DNA of 64,000 nt from Armigeres subalbatus (lineage: Eukaryota > Arthropoda > Insecta > Diptera > Culicidae). Position numbers and translations under genes: made by a program. This document shows, one piece after another, positions 9,840-21,258 of the stretch (its first letter is position 1; each line of letters begins with the position of its first letter). The stretch covers positions 396,578,042 to 396,642,041 of the forward strand of contig NC_085141.1 in NCBI RefSeq assembly GCF_024139115.2. The letters are read 5' to 3'. A model generated the notes under the pieces. That model did not search any database, was not told the origin of the DNA, and saw only the letters and a list, made by a program, of their open reading frames with translations.

Positions 9840-11935
9840 ACAAACGCGGTTCTAATCAAGCAAAGTGAACAATTGTCATTATTCAGTACTAAATGCAAGA
9901 TAAGTATTCCAATAAACGTCACAAAAATATGGAAAAACTTGAAAGTTAAATAAATCAAGCTGTTTCCAGAGTTCTCATGGAAACTTCTATGTTGCCAATC
10001 TGACTGGATATTTTCGCCTGCTATCCGTTTCTGTCTTAATGCTTAGAAGGAGAGGGTGGTTGCTTGAAGTGTGACATTCCATACAAATTTTTTAGAAGCT
10101 TCAGGGGGGGGGGTGGTTGAAAATGGCCAATGTTTGCGTTACGTAGTTAATGGATTTTTTTAATGCTCTTATTCTCTTCGTATGTCTCTGGCAGGGATCG
10201 TAATTCTCACTCATTCTCACGGGCAGAGAATTCCCCCTCACGCCGAGAAATTGGTATTCATCATAAAAACATAGATAGAGAAGAAAAATATTTTTTCTGA
10301 GCCTTCAATGGGGTATGGGGCCAATTTTCGGCATAGTATCGATTTTTGTCATATTCTACAAAACCAACGGAATTTGGTCACTTTTTGGCTTGCAATAAGC
10401 CTGTTTGATGCTGGATAAAATACTAATGGTCATATAAACTGTATATTCGTGTCACAGATAAATGGACGCAACACAGATTTCCTAAAATGATCATAATGGT
10501 GTTGAAAATTCAGTGAGTAGAACGTATTAAACCAACAAAGGAGGGTAGAACAGATTCAATTAGCGTCATATTGTGACATCAACGAAATGGAATTTCAATT
10601 ATTTGATATTTTATTAAGATTTCTTTCTAATTATAAAAAGGTATTATGGCAAGGAATTATTCAACACACTACTCATCCAACACGTTACGGCACGTTATGG
10701 TTAAATCTATAATTCGCTCCTATTATGTAGTAATGTCAAAATTGTAAATTTTGAACAACTTCCCTTCCCCTGCATAATGCTTTTTATATGACAGATGATT
10801 TTTTTTAATTATGCGCAACGTTAAGGCATAACCCTCCCCCTTAAAATGTTATGTAAATTGTGTTCGTCACCAAATTCAATTAAAGTGGCATTATTGAGTA
10901 ACTCAGATTAAAATTGAAAAATAAGAAGCTTACCTAAACACCTGATTAATCCCCCTAGCAGTAATGTTGTTTTTCTCGTACATTATAAGAAAATGTATTT
11001 TGGCCATAACTTTTGAGCCCATAGTCCGATTCCAGCCCAGTTTTATAGAGAACAATGCACCAACGTTCTCCGACGAATGAAACTTGTTGCGAGTAAATCG
11101 GTACAGAGTAAGTGCTTAAAATAGAGTTAAGATGATTTTTGCTCACACACATACAGACATTCACACATACGTACCCACAGACATCACCTCAATTCTTCGA
11201 ACTGAGTCGATTGGTATACAACACTATGAGTGTTTGGGCTTTTTTAAATGCTTTTAGAGCGATCATATAGCTTCTACGTATACTTAGTACACGAGAAAAG
11301 CAAAAATGGGCAATTTTTAAAATTCATGTATCTTACAAAATGGTGAATTTGGGCAGAATTTTATTTATAGTCCTCAAAGCTTAAGAGTTCAATAGTGTAG
11401 TGCATGATGTTTTACTGCGGGGTATTTCGGGATACCAAACTGCTTTGTACGTTAAATATTGCATAAAACATGCTTTTACAAAACTACTAAAAACTGAATT
11501 CAGGACAGAGCTATTATTACATTATCAAGCCTATTGCATAAATCTGTTTAAGAGCTTTGTAACGATATATAAATATGTTACTTTTGAGACGAAAACATAG
11601 CAAAGCTGTCCGTTTTCCCAAAAAACGTAGAAATATCATTTCCAGGAGGGGCTAGTTTGAACGCCCCCACCTCTCCCTTAAAAATCTAAAAAATAAAAAC
11701 CATCCTGATTATAGAAATATCGGTTATAAGCTATGTATTCATCACATTTTACTCGCCCAAATCGAAAATTGCCCTTTTGGTAGTTTTGGTCACACCTTTA
11801 TATGGGGCTGTCCTATTGTGCAGTGCCGCGAAAAGTTGATTTGCTCGTTTTCTCACTCTTCTCTTCCTTCTCGTGGCATCACCAATTGCAAAAAAAAAAT
11901 AGCATGTATGGAACAAACAACCTAATTTCTACATT
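9840..11935. other. No gene recognised; decayed repeats
   Basis: AT-rich. A run of nine G near 10105 and GTTACGTAGTTAATGGA near 10138 resemble MITE ends like those at 278 and 14205. ACACACATACAGACATTCACAC lies at about 11145-11170. I see no domain or convincing exon. Confidence 0.45.
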
Positions 11936-12404
11936 CAGTCGATGTGGCGGTATGGCTATAGTGACCGCATTCTGTCGCCATTTTTGTTGATACTGTAGGT
12001 TCGAATCTCTTTGCAAATCTCTCTTATTTTTTTGTAATTACTTTCCGAAAAATTTCGCGAAGAGTGAGACGTAAAAGTGATGAAACGAAAAAAGAAATTC
12101 ATCAAGTAGGCACAATTTTCGCTTGTCTTCTAGGTTCGCTCTAGATAAAACAAGGGGTGGGAGAAAGATGTTTTTCACTACAAACTCCGAAAAAAGATTC
12201 TCCTCCGACCCGAAAATGGCTTGATTTCGTCTCATCGAAACGAAAAGTACGAACCCTAGCCTCTGGCATTATTTTATTGCATTTTGATTCCGGAAAATTT
12301 ACAATGATTTTGCTTGATTTTTTTCCTGGAATTTTATGAATTAATAAATGTGTTTTTTTTAAATTGATTCATGCTATTCTTTGGATTATTCTCGTGGCAA
12401 TTTT

Positions 12405-12630
12405 CTTCTTCTAGACAGAATCACCGTCTTCGACCAGAGGTTGCACAGACTGAACATTTAACATCTAGCTTGAGACAACGGACAGGACATTTACACAACA
12501 CCCAGTGGACCAGTGGAGAACTTTTCGCTTTACGAAAAGTTTTATCCTTACCGGGGCGGGAATTGAACCCACACTCCACAGCACATGCGTCTAGACGATT
12601 GACGTTGCTAACCGCACGGCCACGAAGCCC
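12405..12630 (-). mobile_element. Second tRNA-derived SINE family, minus strand
   Basis: Read on the minus strand it opens GGGCTTCGTGGCCGTGCGG with an A box (GTGGCCGTGCGGTTAGC) and B box (GGTTCAATTCCCGCC), continues with a GATAAAACTTTTCG body, and ends near GTCTAGAAGAAG. The head differs from the Feilai-like copies, so I treat it as a separate family. No clear target duplication. Confidence 0.75.
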
Positions 12631-12649
12631 TTTTATATTTTATTGAATT

Positions 12650-13060
12650 TTTGAGAAATTTTTACTTCTTCATTCGTCAGTAATTGTTAGATATTTCTCC
12701 GAGAATTCCTTTGTGAAATTTCCTCCGGAAATTCTTCAGCAAATTCGAACAAATTCGATTCTCAGAAACCCTCCAGAAGTTCTGCCGAAGATTATTTCGG
12801 AATTCCGTTGGAAAATTTATTGGAAATTGAAAATTCATAGAAATTTTGTCAAGAAATTGATCTGCATTGTTGCTGGAAATTAATTGGAATTTCCTAAGAA
12901 AATGCTTCGAAAATTTCAGGGAAATTTAGTTAGTTTATGTCAATGTTTCGAAATTCCCTCATGAAAGTCATCAGATGTCTTCATGAAATTCTTAAGAATC
13001 CATCTGAATTTCCTTTTGAAATTTTTCGGAACTTTCATTGGAAATTCCTAATCTAGCGTT
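12650..13060. repeat. TTCC/GGAA degenerate minisatellite
   Basis: Diverged units built from GAAATTCCTTCGG, TCCTCCGGAAATTC and similar. The same sequence style forms the larger arrays at 28590-31205 and 61215-62125. Confidence 0.65.
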
Positions 13061-13407
13061 GTTATAATACGCTATTGAATAATGTAAATACCTACGAAGT
13101 GAGAAATCATAGATTACTGACGTGACAGATTTTGTACAGCGTCGCGCCGATGCAAAAATGTCAGCGGCGGCGTGATGCAAAAGCTGTTGGCAGTGGCGAC
13201 GTGGCACGATGGCGCTTACCTCTAACTAGCATCTTAATTCTTAATTCTCACTTCTCACTTCTAATTTTTCCGTTATCATTTCTCATTTCTGACTACTTGT
13301 TTTTCACTATTCACTTCTCACTTATTATTGTTCACTTCTCACTTCTAACTCCTCACACTTGACTCATAATTCCTCACCTTTCACTTTAAACTTATTACTA
13401 TTCACTT

Positions 13408-14073
13408 CCCGAGCAGCACAAGTCAAACAAAAATGGTTGCAGGAACTTAATTGTGACTGAATCCGGTCATAGGGTAAAACGTCCTATCGTTGTGGTATGT
13501 CCTAACGTTGCGGTAGTGTTAAAATAGTCCATTCTGGATATAATTGCATTAAAAACAATTGTGGATACGTGAGTGAGATATGTTGTGAGTTTTACTAATC
13601 GAATTAACGACTAGAACATCTTTTGTTTGACAAAATTCCATTCAAAATTATGAGAAATCGACATTTTTCATTAAAAATTTGAATCCTTTGAGCCTATTAT
13701 TGCGGTAGTGCTAAGGTCCTATTGTTGTGGTATCGATTTTCATAAGAATTGCATGCAATACCGCAACAATAGAACTGACCTTGAAAAAATGTCGCAACGA
13801 TAGGCAACTGTGTCCTATTATTGCGGTAGTTTATTTTTATTGTGATGAAAACAAAACAACATAAGTTTAGCCCAATTGGCGTAATATTTACGAATCTATA
13901 TAGTTAACCAGCAACCTATTCGACTACTGCAATGTGGATAAAGACCAACAGGTAATTTTTAAAGAATTTTTGAAATGAATTTTGTTTTGACACGGTGCTT
14001 AACCCCTCCATAATAGGTCGTTTTACTCTATATGAGTTGCAGTAAGCTATGTGAAATATGTGTGTTGCTGGGG
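13408..14073. mobile_element. Small CCCGAGCAGCAC MITE split by a TA-flanked MITE
   Basis: The left part (13408-13469) starts CCCGAGCAGCACA and contains GGTTGCAGGAACTT. The right part (14031-14073) ends TGTGTTGCTGGGG, an imperfect inverse of the start. The two parts add up to ~105 bp, the size of the uninterrupted relatives at 1685 and 21155. Confidence 0.5.
13470..14030. mobile_element. TA-flanked MITE with internal CCTATTGTTGCGGTA repeats
   Basis: Ends: TAGGGTAAAACGTCCTAT and the inverse of AATAGGTCGTTTTACTCTA, with TA at 13470-13471 and 14029-14030 as the presumed target duplication. Inside, the motif CCTAT(T/C)GTTG(C/T)GGTA occurs at least five times in both orientations. No coding capacity. 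Confidence 0.65.
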
Positions 14074-14204
14074 TTGCTTATTCTCACTTCCTCACTTCAC
14101 TTTCAACATTTCTTATTTTTAACTCCTCACATCTCTCTTTTTACTTGTCACATCGCACTTTTTACTAATTAGAGACCGCTTCTTGCTCCAGAATTTACTT
14201 CTTA

Positions 14205-14366
14205 CTGCTTACACTAATTACGTAAGCATTTATGGGGAGAGGTGGGGTTTGACATTTTCTTATGTTCCATATAAATAAAAAATGATTTGTATGGGAAAAA
14301 TCTTAAATGGGGGGAGGGGGTTTGCAAAACCCAGAAAAATTGCTTACGTTATTAGTGTACGGCCTC
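14205..14366. mobile_element. Harbinger-like MITE, near-intact (162 bp)
   Basis: Inverted ends share ACACTAATTACGTAAGC (left, 14211) and its counterpart on the right, which closes at GTGTACGGCCTC. TTA flanks both sides (14202-14204 and 14367-14369), agreeing with the TWA target of PIF/Harbinger. It serves as the reference for the split copy at 278-2353. Confidence 0.7.
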
Positions 14367-14497
14367 TTATGTGAGTGAGAAATGTATCACTTCTCGCTTA
14401 ATACTTTGCAATTCTCACTTTCCATTACATGCTGTCGTAGCCGAGCAAATCCGTCACTTTATTCCCCACACATGCAATCTGCGGAAATGTTTTCGAA

Positions 14498-14562
14498 TTA
14501 TTCGGTCAAACGGCATTCGGTCAAAAGATCCGTAGACCAAACAGCATTCTGCCAAATGAACA
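14498..14562. repeat. TTCGGTCAAACGGCA tandem motif
   Basis: Variants of ATTCGGTCAAACGGCATTCGG repeat about four times in 65 bp. The motif resembles, inverted, the TTTGGCCGAATGCCG motif at 7804 and may mark the right end of the CACTTCTCACTT composite that starts near 13221. Confidence 0.45.
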
Positions 14563-14755
14563 CCGTTACAATATAGCGCAGATACATTGTTGCAGATTAT
14601 ATACGGATACGCTCGAACGTATAAGTATCTAATAAAAGGAATAACATTGTACCAGCACAGTTAGATTACTCTCTATAGTAGAAATTCCGTCTCACAACAT
14701 TCATGCCAAAACACAGACATATTGGAATCCCTCCGTAAGAGTGTTTTATTTGACG

Positions 14756-15345
14756 TAGGGGAAGATCCCCCAGTGCCGGACATATTCCAATACCGGACAC
14801 TTCACGAAACAACACATGCAGAGATACCATCAAAACTAAAGACTCAAAGGAAACTATTTATTTTTCCTATTCCTGAATGGAACGTGCCTTTTATTTTTCT
14901 GTGATAGGAAAAAATGTCTATAAATTTACTATACTCAAATCAAACAAATATAATCTGATCATGTAGAGTAGATAATTATAAGCCATGCTTCCATCGATCG
15001 TGGTTTGTAAAGCATTTAATACATATATTTATAATGCAATAACAGTTTTAAAACCTAGTAGTTAGCTTTCATATTCGGACGATGTAATTTTCATTTTTTA
15101 TTCAAACGTATTATTTTTACTGTTTTTCTTTTATATTTACACCAATTGCTGAGTTCGAAAAATCGAAGAAATTACAATCATCATAATAAATCATCAACAT
15201 TCTTGATCGTATGTGAATACAGCTTGAGTAATGAATAATGATAATATTTTTTTGTTTACGGTATATCAGTCAAAATGTCCGACAAAGTAATAGAGCTTAA
15301 TGGCGTTGCATGGCTTAGATGTCCGGAACCGAGGGTCTCCTTCTA
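14756..15345. mobile_element. TA-flanked MITE (590 bp, TAGGGGAAGA...CCGGACAT)
   Basis: The left end TAGGGGAAGATCCCCCAGTG continues to CCGGACAT; the right end is the imperfect inverse (ATGTCCGGAACC ... TCTCCTTCTA). TA duplications at 14756-14757 and 15344-15345. Frames inside are short; no transposase. Confidence 0.65.
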
Positions 15346-15828
15346 CAATTTCCATTCTCTTTCAATTTACTACGCATGTCTTTCGCAAGCGAACCTCACC
15401 TACAATCAACCAAAGGTTGCAACCGCACCTCGCCGGTAACAGTCATTCTTCCTAGTTCCCTCCTTTTTACCGCTTGGGTTTGCAAATATTAGCACTGCCA
15501 GAGCTGCTATTAGCAAATTGCCAGATATCCATCAACAGCGGCACCAGCGTTTGCCAATCAAGCCGGCTGCTGTTTCGGTTGATCTTTGGCCCTCACCATC
15601 CATCACAAAAGTTTACCCAGAGTATAACTAGTTCGCTATTTTTAGAAATCCTCATTTCTCGTATGTTGTTTATACCCGGTGCTCCGAAAGGCTTCCGGCT
15701 CCAATGCGAAACTAATTGCGGAACAACGAATTCCTGATGCAACTTTGGACAGAAATGCAAAAGAAACATATGAAATAATGAGAAAAAAAAATGTATTCCT
15801 TAAATAAATAATATCAACGGAAGGTTAA

Positions 15829-15944
15829 CCTTCCGGGACTCGCATGGTCCTGGATCACTCACGCAGTCCTGCCGCTGATGTGAACAAGAAGTGTACTTTT
15901 TTCGAAGGTGTTGCATTTTGTACAATGGTGCGAGTCCCGGAAGG
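15829..15944. mobile_element. MITE with TTAA target, piggyBac-like (116 bp)
   Basis: TTAA stands on both sides (15825-15828 and 15945-15948). The ends CCTTCCGGGACTCGCA and TGCGAGTCCCGGAAGG are perfect inverses over 16 bp. TTAA with CC-starting ends fits piggyBac-derived MITEs. A diverged sister is at 8035-8148. Confidence 0.75.
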
Positions 15945-15949
15945 TTAAG

Positions 15950-17029
15950 CGAAAATTAAGGACGTAGTTTAATCGTTGGCTAGTAAAATCAAAATATAAC
16001 AAACTTCAAAACTACGACAAGTTTCCGCCCAAAATGTGATGCATGTTCGATAGGTGGATCACTCGATTTTTAGCGCTTTATTTTGCCTGTGGTTTGTCTA
16101 GCCGTGAAGGATGGCAGCGTTTTTGCGGTCCGGGTCACACGGTATCCAAACCGGTACCCCCCGAATAGATGTTGGGTGGGTCGGCACGCTGTCGAACGAT
16201 AATTTATGTTGAAGGGAGCAGAGAGGTTCTATTAATAAGCTATGCTAAGATACATCGCTGCAGTTCGAATCGCCACCACGCACTGACTGCCGCCACCCGA
16301 CCCGACCCACGCCACGAGAAGGCGTTACTGAAGGAGCGGCTGGGGTGGGCGTGCAACGTAGGAACTATAGAAACAACAGAAAGTTCAGCAAGCAGTGTGG
16401 ATGGTTCGCATCGTCCGGTTTGTTGGTCAGACAATAACAGCGGAGTCATCAAATTTCGCATAATGATTTGCAGCTTGTTTTATGACCGGCGTAAAATTTT
16501 GCGGATATTAGCGTGTAAAAATTTAGTGCTTTTTCTTTTCCCAAGTTTCGGTGTAATCTTACAAATACTTAAAGGGGTTAACTACTTTGAAAATGAGTTT
16601 TTTCAGTGATGCAATTGGATACGGATTGAGATTTTACTTCATGAAAATTTGAGTGCGAGTTGAATGCTTTGCCTCAAACATAGCCACCAACCAAGTTAAT
16701 TGGATATGTGCATTTGAGTACCAATTATTATGGCAGTTTTCGGTTTCACTCTAAGATTAAGCTCAGATGGATATAAAAACAGATGGGTGAAAACATAAGG
16801 CAAGTGGAATAAATTTGAATAAATAAAAATACTGCAAGACGGATGTCATTCTCGACTTTTTTTTTAAATCTTAGGAGGAATCTCGAGAAATCTTGATTTG
16901 AAGTTTTAAGCTAAGACATTTCAAAAGAATCCATGTATGAATTCAACAATATTACCATCATACTTACTAAAATGTCCAAAAAGTTGTCCAAGTGGTTTTC
17001 AACCAGTTTGTATTCGTTGCCGTTATAAC
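15950..17029. other. No gene recognised
   Basis: A moderately GC-rich, apparently unique island at about 16090-16460 contains a 146-codon frame (16169-16609) with no recognisable domain and an overlapping antisense frame. I do not call it a gene. Confidence 0.4.
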
Positions 17030-17268
17030 AATTCAAGACAAAATTTTCAAAACGACTTATCTGCTTTTGTAAACAAAGATTCAAACGACGATTTGACGAA
17101 CCTGATAGCTCTCCCACGCAAACCAACACCATCAACAGGTAGCGGAAACCTTCACCTACCTATTGGTGGTGTTAGTTTGTGTGGGAGAGCTATCAGATTC
17201 GTCAAATCGTCGTTTGAATCTTTGTTTACAAAAGCAGATAAGTCGTTTTGAAAATTTTGTCTTGAATT
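17030..17268. repeat. Near-perfect inverted repeat (hairpin, ~240 bp)
   Basis: The left arm starting ATTCAAGACAAAATTTTC is mirrored almost without mismatch by the right arm ending GAAAATTTTGTCTTGAAT. The arms are 105-115 bp, the loop only a few bases around AGGTAGCGGAAACC (about 17140). Only a handful of substitutions separate the arms. It directly abuts the MITE at 17268. Could be a young foldback MITE or an inverted duplication; a transcript would form long double-stranded RNA. Confidence 0.85.
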
Positions 17269-17758
17269 AGGCTAGATGTACCAGTTGTGGCTATAGCACC
17301 AGTTGTCGCACTAGTGCTTTATATACCAAATGGCCAATCAAATCACCGCAAACCAAGTTCATATCGATAAAACATATTCATATGATACGATAACACCTTT
17401 GATCTCCTCCAAAACAAGCAAAACATAATTGTAAAAATTGATTTTCCTTAATTTTTGACGTCCTTTGCACCAGTTATCGCACTAGTGGTCCCTATTTGGC
17501 CAGTCCCATAAGAAAACAATGGGATTTGCCAAATAAGGAACCAAAATTAAGAATAGTGCCACAACTGGTGCATGCGTTCCTATTATGGATTAATTAATTA
17601 TGAGGATAATAACAAATTTTATTGTGGTTTTCACAGCTGCTCTAAGGAGCAGGAAGTAAAACCTTTCCCTTGATATATAAAGTTCACCCACATGCCTTTT
17701 ACTTATTTTTTTTAAATAGTTGTTCTTATGTATGGCGACAATTGGTACACCCACCCTA
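17268..17758 (+). mobile_element. TA-flanked MITE, copy 1 of 2 (491 bp)
   Basis: It starts TAGGCTAGATGTACCAGTTG and ends GGTACACCCACCCTA; the ends are imperfect inverses and TA flanks both sides. An internal palindrome lies around GGTCCCTATTTGGC. A closely similar copy lies at 40283-40774 in the same orientation. No protein-coding capacity. Confidence 0.75.
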
Positions 17759-18394
17759 TAAACTTTTACAACTGACTTAACTTACAAAGCTGAATTTTTT
17801 TGAATGGCTTACTGGTTCGTGTTTAGTGTAGGTGTTTATTTCCATGTTTAATGGAATGAAAGATAAAAAAGAATCTCAATGCAGTTTTTATATTCATATT
17901 AGAGAGAAGTAAAACGAGAGTGCAGAGTGATAATAGAAGTTAGCAGCTAAAATCGAGATTGTCTGCCAAACATTTAACAGTGTCCAAAAGCGTGGGACAG
18001 GCTCTTCTAGGCTTGTTGATGCTTTACCTGTGCTTGGTTCACACACAATTCCTTTATCTAACGCTTTTTTCTCATGACGAAAATCATATTAACGAGCCCA
18101 AGCCTGATGTGTAGTGGTAGACACGAGAAAAAATGCATGCACACAGATTGCGAAATTCTTTCCATCTCTTGTGCTATTTTCCTTGATGTGTTCTTTGGTT
18201 CACGAGATGCCATTTTATTTGCCGAGGCCACTCTTGAAAGTCATACTTTTCTGCGAGGTTTGGTAAAAGTGCAATGATAAATAGCTTTTTCACACAACCA
18301 TCCAATCGCTAGTCCCTTTTCGTCGCGGTGGTCTTCGCCGATGGTTCCGGTCCGTACTCTCTTGTTGATTGTTCGTTGCGTATGTGTTTTTGAA

Positions 18395-18960
18395 GGCTGA
18401 CTTGCAGGGCCTGACATCAAACCCCCTAAATTTCCGGAGGACCATTCCTTATTCCCGGTGGACCATAGTGCACAGTTTCACTTAGAGTCCCTCGCTGGCA
18501 CTCGGACGATGATCAGCCGTCCTTAACATGGAGAACAGACACTGTTGTGAGCCGATCCTGACATGGAGAACAGACGCTCAGTAAGATTTGCACCTCCGGA
18601 GAGGAGCAAACCCCCCTTCCCTGTCAGCATACGACCATAGTTCCCACCGGGATTGGTTACTCGATCTTCCCTAAGGTTGCTCGTATCCCGGCCAGCACCA
18701 CGGGGAGGTAGGGATAGGAGTTGCTGTGTAAGAGGCTAAGGACCGCGAGATGGGGTTTATTTTTTTCCTTCAGGTACGCGAAGTACCAATGGTACGCTTT
18801 ACCCAGCATTTGCCGTGCCACTAATTGCAGATATAATGCTGAACAAACACTTTGAAGCATTTGCAGTGTTGATATACTCCCTTCGTTCGGAGCATCTTTG
18901 ATAGTGTTTAAGGCTTGCGACTAGTGATTAGGGTTACTTGGGATCCCACTTTCCCCGAAT
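18395..18960. repeat. Unidentified retroelement-like block
   Basis: GC-rich against its surroundings; it contains an internal near-duplicate (AACATGGAGAACAGACAC and GACATGGAGAACAGACGC, at about 18527 and 18569) and phrases such as CCCGGCCAGCACCACGGGG. I recall similar sequence as an abundant mosquito repeat, possibly the untranslated end of a LINE, but cannot name it. No domain seen on either strand. Confidence 0.35.
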
Positions 18961-19259
18961 TCCATAGATTTTGAAGACTACACAGATTAACTTTGGAATG
19001 CAGTTTGATTTCCGGAACGCCTGCATGACAAATAGGCTGGATCCGGGACTGTCTTCCAGAGAATGTATTGTACCGGACGAACAAATCGACTGAAGGAAGG
19101 AACCAAGAGAATGTCATTTATTATGGCCAAAAAAATAAAACTTTTATTTAAAAAATCGTACAGGGGTGGTGGGAGGTTTTTTTTGAAAATTCCAGAAATA
19201 TCTTTTTCGAAATAAGTTTTCGGCCCGTTAGGCATCATCTACGTACATGACGTGTACAG

Positions 19260-19396
19260 CGTCGATCTACTTCAGAAGGAATGCGACGAATAAAATCCTG
19301 AATAAGAACAAAGAGGTGTTCGAAGGTGATGGTAAGTTTGATGGGAATAAGCTTAAAATCGAAATCGACGACTCGATTTTAACGGTCCAGCTCTGA
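19260..19396 (+). pseudogene. Gypsy pol remnant, region before the reverse transcriptase
   Basis: One frame reads KILNKNKEVFEGDGKFDGNK and then LKIEIDDSILTVQL before a stop at 19394. This matches the linker upstream of the reverse transcriptase in gypsy-class LTR retrotransposons (pattern VF.G.GK...). The reverse transcriptase and RNase H are missing between here and the integrase at 19672. Inferred to belong to the same dead copy. Confidence 0.45.
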
Positions 19397-19497
19397 TGTA
19401 TTCCCCTCGCATATCTTCGGAAACTGGATGTGAAAATAATCGATTTAGAGTTAAACAAGGAGAAGAAGGTGATTGTTGGGTTTGCGAAAGTTATTTT

Positions 19498-19640
19498 CAG
19501 CGTGTGTTTACAAATTCACCCCCCAACATGTCAGGAGGTGAGCAGCAAGCCATGACTCGGCCTTTTCTTTTCAGATCTCCATGGCGTGCACACGCATCCG
19601 CTTTAAGTCGCTGCCACCCTGTTTCGCTCCGATTATACAC
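19498..19640 (+). repeat. Block shared with 31233-31385, splice-acceptor-like
   Basis: About 95 bp are shared with 31269-31365: GAGCAGCAAGCCATGACT, a pyrimidine tract ending TTTTCAG, then ATCTCC-TGGCG and CACACGCA. Estimated identity ~80%. The TTCTTTTCAG/ATCTCC junction looks like an intron end. Origin unknown. Confidence 0.45.
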
Positions 19641-19671
19641 CGTGCAATCCAGAACGAACTAACGCCCTGAA

Positions 19672-19852
19672 GAATGATCTTCAAGGGAGATCGGATTGTG
19701 GTACCAAAACACCTCCACAGGAAGTCGATAGAGAAGTACCATGTTGTTCATCAGGGTATCGACTATAAACTGCTAGAAAATCGTTTTACTGATCAGATCA
19801 GGAACTACATGCGGAGCTGCGTGGTATATGTGGAATTCAGCGCCTGTCAATG
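19672..19852 (+). pseudogene. Gypsy integrase zinc-binding (HHCC) region remnant
   Basis: The frame reads FKGDRIVVPKHLHRKSIEK, then YHVVHQGI and SCVVYVEFSACQ. This is the N-terminal HHCC domain of gypsy-class integrases (FKGDR.VVP..L, H...H.G, C..C), with the second Cys position altered (CVVY). It runs into the TA-flanked MITE at 19853. Confidence 0.65.
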
Positions 19853-20089
19853 TAGGGGAAGGTGGGTAGACTTGATCCCCGGGGAGACTTGATCACCCCC
19901 TGTTTTATCGAGGACTAAAGAAGTTTTGTTCTAGCGTATTTTTTAGTATAGATCCTCTAGACCAGGGGTTCTCAACCTTTTTTATGAGAGGTACCCCTTC
20001 GAACTTTTGCAATAGTTGAGGTACCCCCTCTAGAAAGGAAGCTTCCTAGCCTCTTGGAAGAATAATAATTTTGAAGGGAGGCATTTGAG

Positions 20090-21140
20090 CCTTTGGTAAG
20101 GAGTTTCTGAATCTCTTGAAAGTAGGCTTCCGCTGCTCTTGATAAGACGGCTTCAGAGCCTTTTGTAAAGAGGCTTTCGAGCCTCTTGAATGGCGGTGCT
20201 CGAGCCACTTGAAAGGAGGCTTCTTTTGCATATTGAAAGGACGCTTCTGAGCCTGTTGAAAGGAGGCTTCCAAGCCTCTTGAAAGAAGAATTCCGAGCTT
20301 CTAGAATTGAGGCTTCCAAGGGTCTTGAAAGTACGCTTCCGAGCCTCTTAAAAGGAGTCTTCCGAGCTCTTTGAAAGAAGGCTTCTAATCCTCTTGAAAG
20401 GAGGCTTGTTAGCCTCTTGAAAGAAGCTTCTGAATCTCTTGAAAGTATTCTTCCGCACCTCTTGAAAAGGGGCTTTTGAGCCCCTAGTAGAAAGGCTTTC
20501 AAGCATCTTGAATGGTGCCTTTCTTTCCATCTTTGAATGATGCTTCTGAACCTCTTCAAAGATACCTTGAACCCTCTTGGAAGAATAATTCTGAGTTTCT
20601 TGAAGGGAGGCATCCGAAGCTCTTGAAGAAAGGCTTCCGATTCACTTGGAAGTAGGCTTTCGAGCCTCTAAAAAGGAGCCTCCTTAGCTTTTTGAATGAA
20701 GGTTTTCTGTCCTTTTAAAAGTAGGCTTCCGAGCTTCGTGAAAGTAGGTTTCCGAGCCTCTTGAAAGGAGGCATCCGAGCCTCTTGAAAGAAGTCTTCCG
20801 AGCCTCTTGAAAGGAGGCATCGGAGCCTCTTGAAAGAAGTCTTCCGAGCCTCTTGAAAGGAGGCTTCCGAGCCTCTTGAAAGGAGGCTTCCGAGCCTCTT
20901 GAAAGGAGGCTTCCGAGCCTCTTGAAAGGAGGCTTCCGAGCCTCTTGAAAGGAGGCTTCCGAGCCTCTTGAAAGGAGGCTTACGAGCCTCTTGAAAGGAG
21001 GCTTCCGAGCCTCTTGAAAGGTGGCTTTCGATCCTCTTGAAAGCATCGATCAAAGCTATTTGAAGAAAGGCTTCTGACTCTCTTAAAATGAGGATTCTGG
21101 GCCTCCTGAAAGGAGGCTTCCGGGCCTCTTGAAAGGGGGC
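20090..21140. repeat. 23-bp minisatellite (AGGCTTCCGAGCCTCTTGAA)
   Basis: GGCTTCCGAG recurs at 20885, 20908 and 20931, a strict 23-bp period in the most regular part (20760-21020). On the minus strand no frame meets a stop in the consensus, so three overlapping frames (up to 213 codons) all encode the same 23-residue repeat, e.g. KRLGSLLSRGSEASFQEAR. I regard these as chance. Confidence 0.9.
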
Positions 21141-21154
21141 TTCCAAACCTTCCT

Positions 21155-21258
21155 TAGCAGCACGCGAGTTCCACATGGGTTACGACAACTTATATGTGAC
21201 CAGATTTATTCACTATAAAGTTGCTGCAACCATTTTTTCCTAACATGTGCGGCTCGGG
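21155..21258 (-). mobile_element. Small CCCGAG-GCAC MITE, third copy
   Basis: Read on the minus strand it begins CCCGAGCCGCACATG, then AAAAATGGTTGCAGCAACTT, and ends CTCGCGTGCTGCT. It shares order and spacing with 1685-1779 and the split copy at 13408-14073. It is inserted in the 23-bp minisatellite. Confidence 0.55.

Larger units (their letters stand above)
13221..14410. repeat. CACTTCTCACTTCT array with nested MITEs
   Basis: Stretches of CACTTCTCACTTCTAA-like sequence lie at 13230-13405, 14085-14165 and 14375-14410, interrupted by the MITEs at 13408-14073 and 14205-14366. The same motif is found inside 43141-44805 (about 44450-44560) and, inverted, at 7875-7930. Confidence 0.65.

Noticed and set aside
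11940..12030. Possible further tRNA-like SINE head (GGTTCGAATCTC at 11998)
   Set aside because: Only a B-box-like motif; no convincing A box, body or second copy in the window.
16169..16609. 146-codon frame as a possible host gene
   Set aside because: No recognisable domain, antisense frame also open, no splice or conservation evidence available from sequence alone.
20046..21176. Minus-strand frames of up to 213 codons with a repeated peptide
   Set aside because: Product of the 23-bp minisatellite without stops; no start context or conservation evidence.
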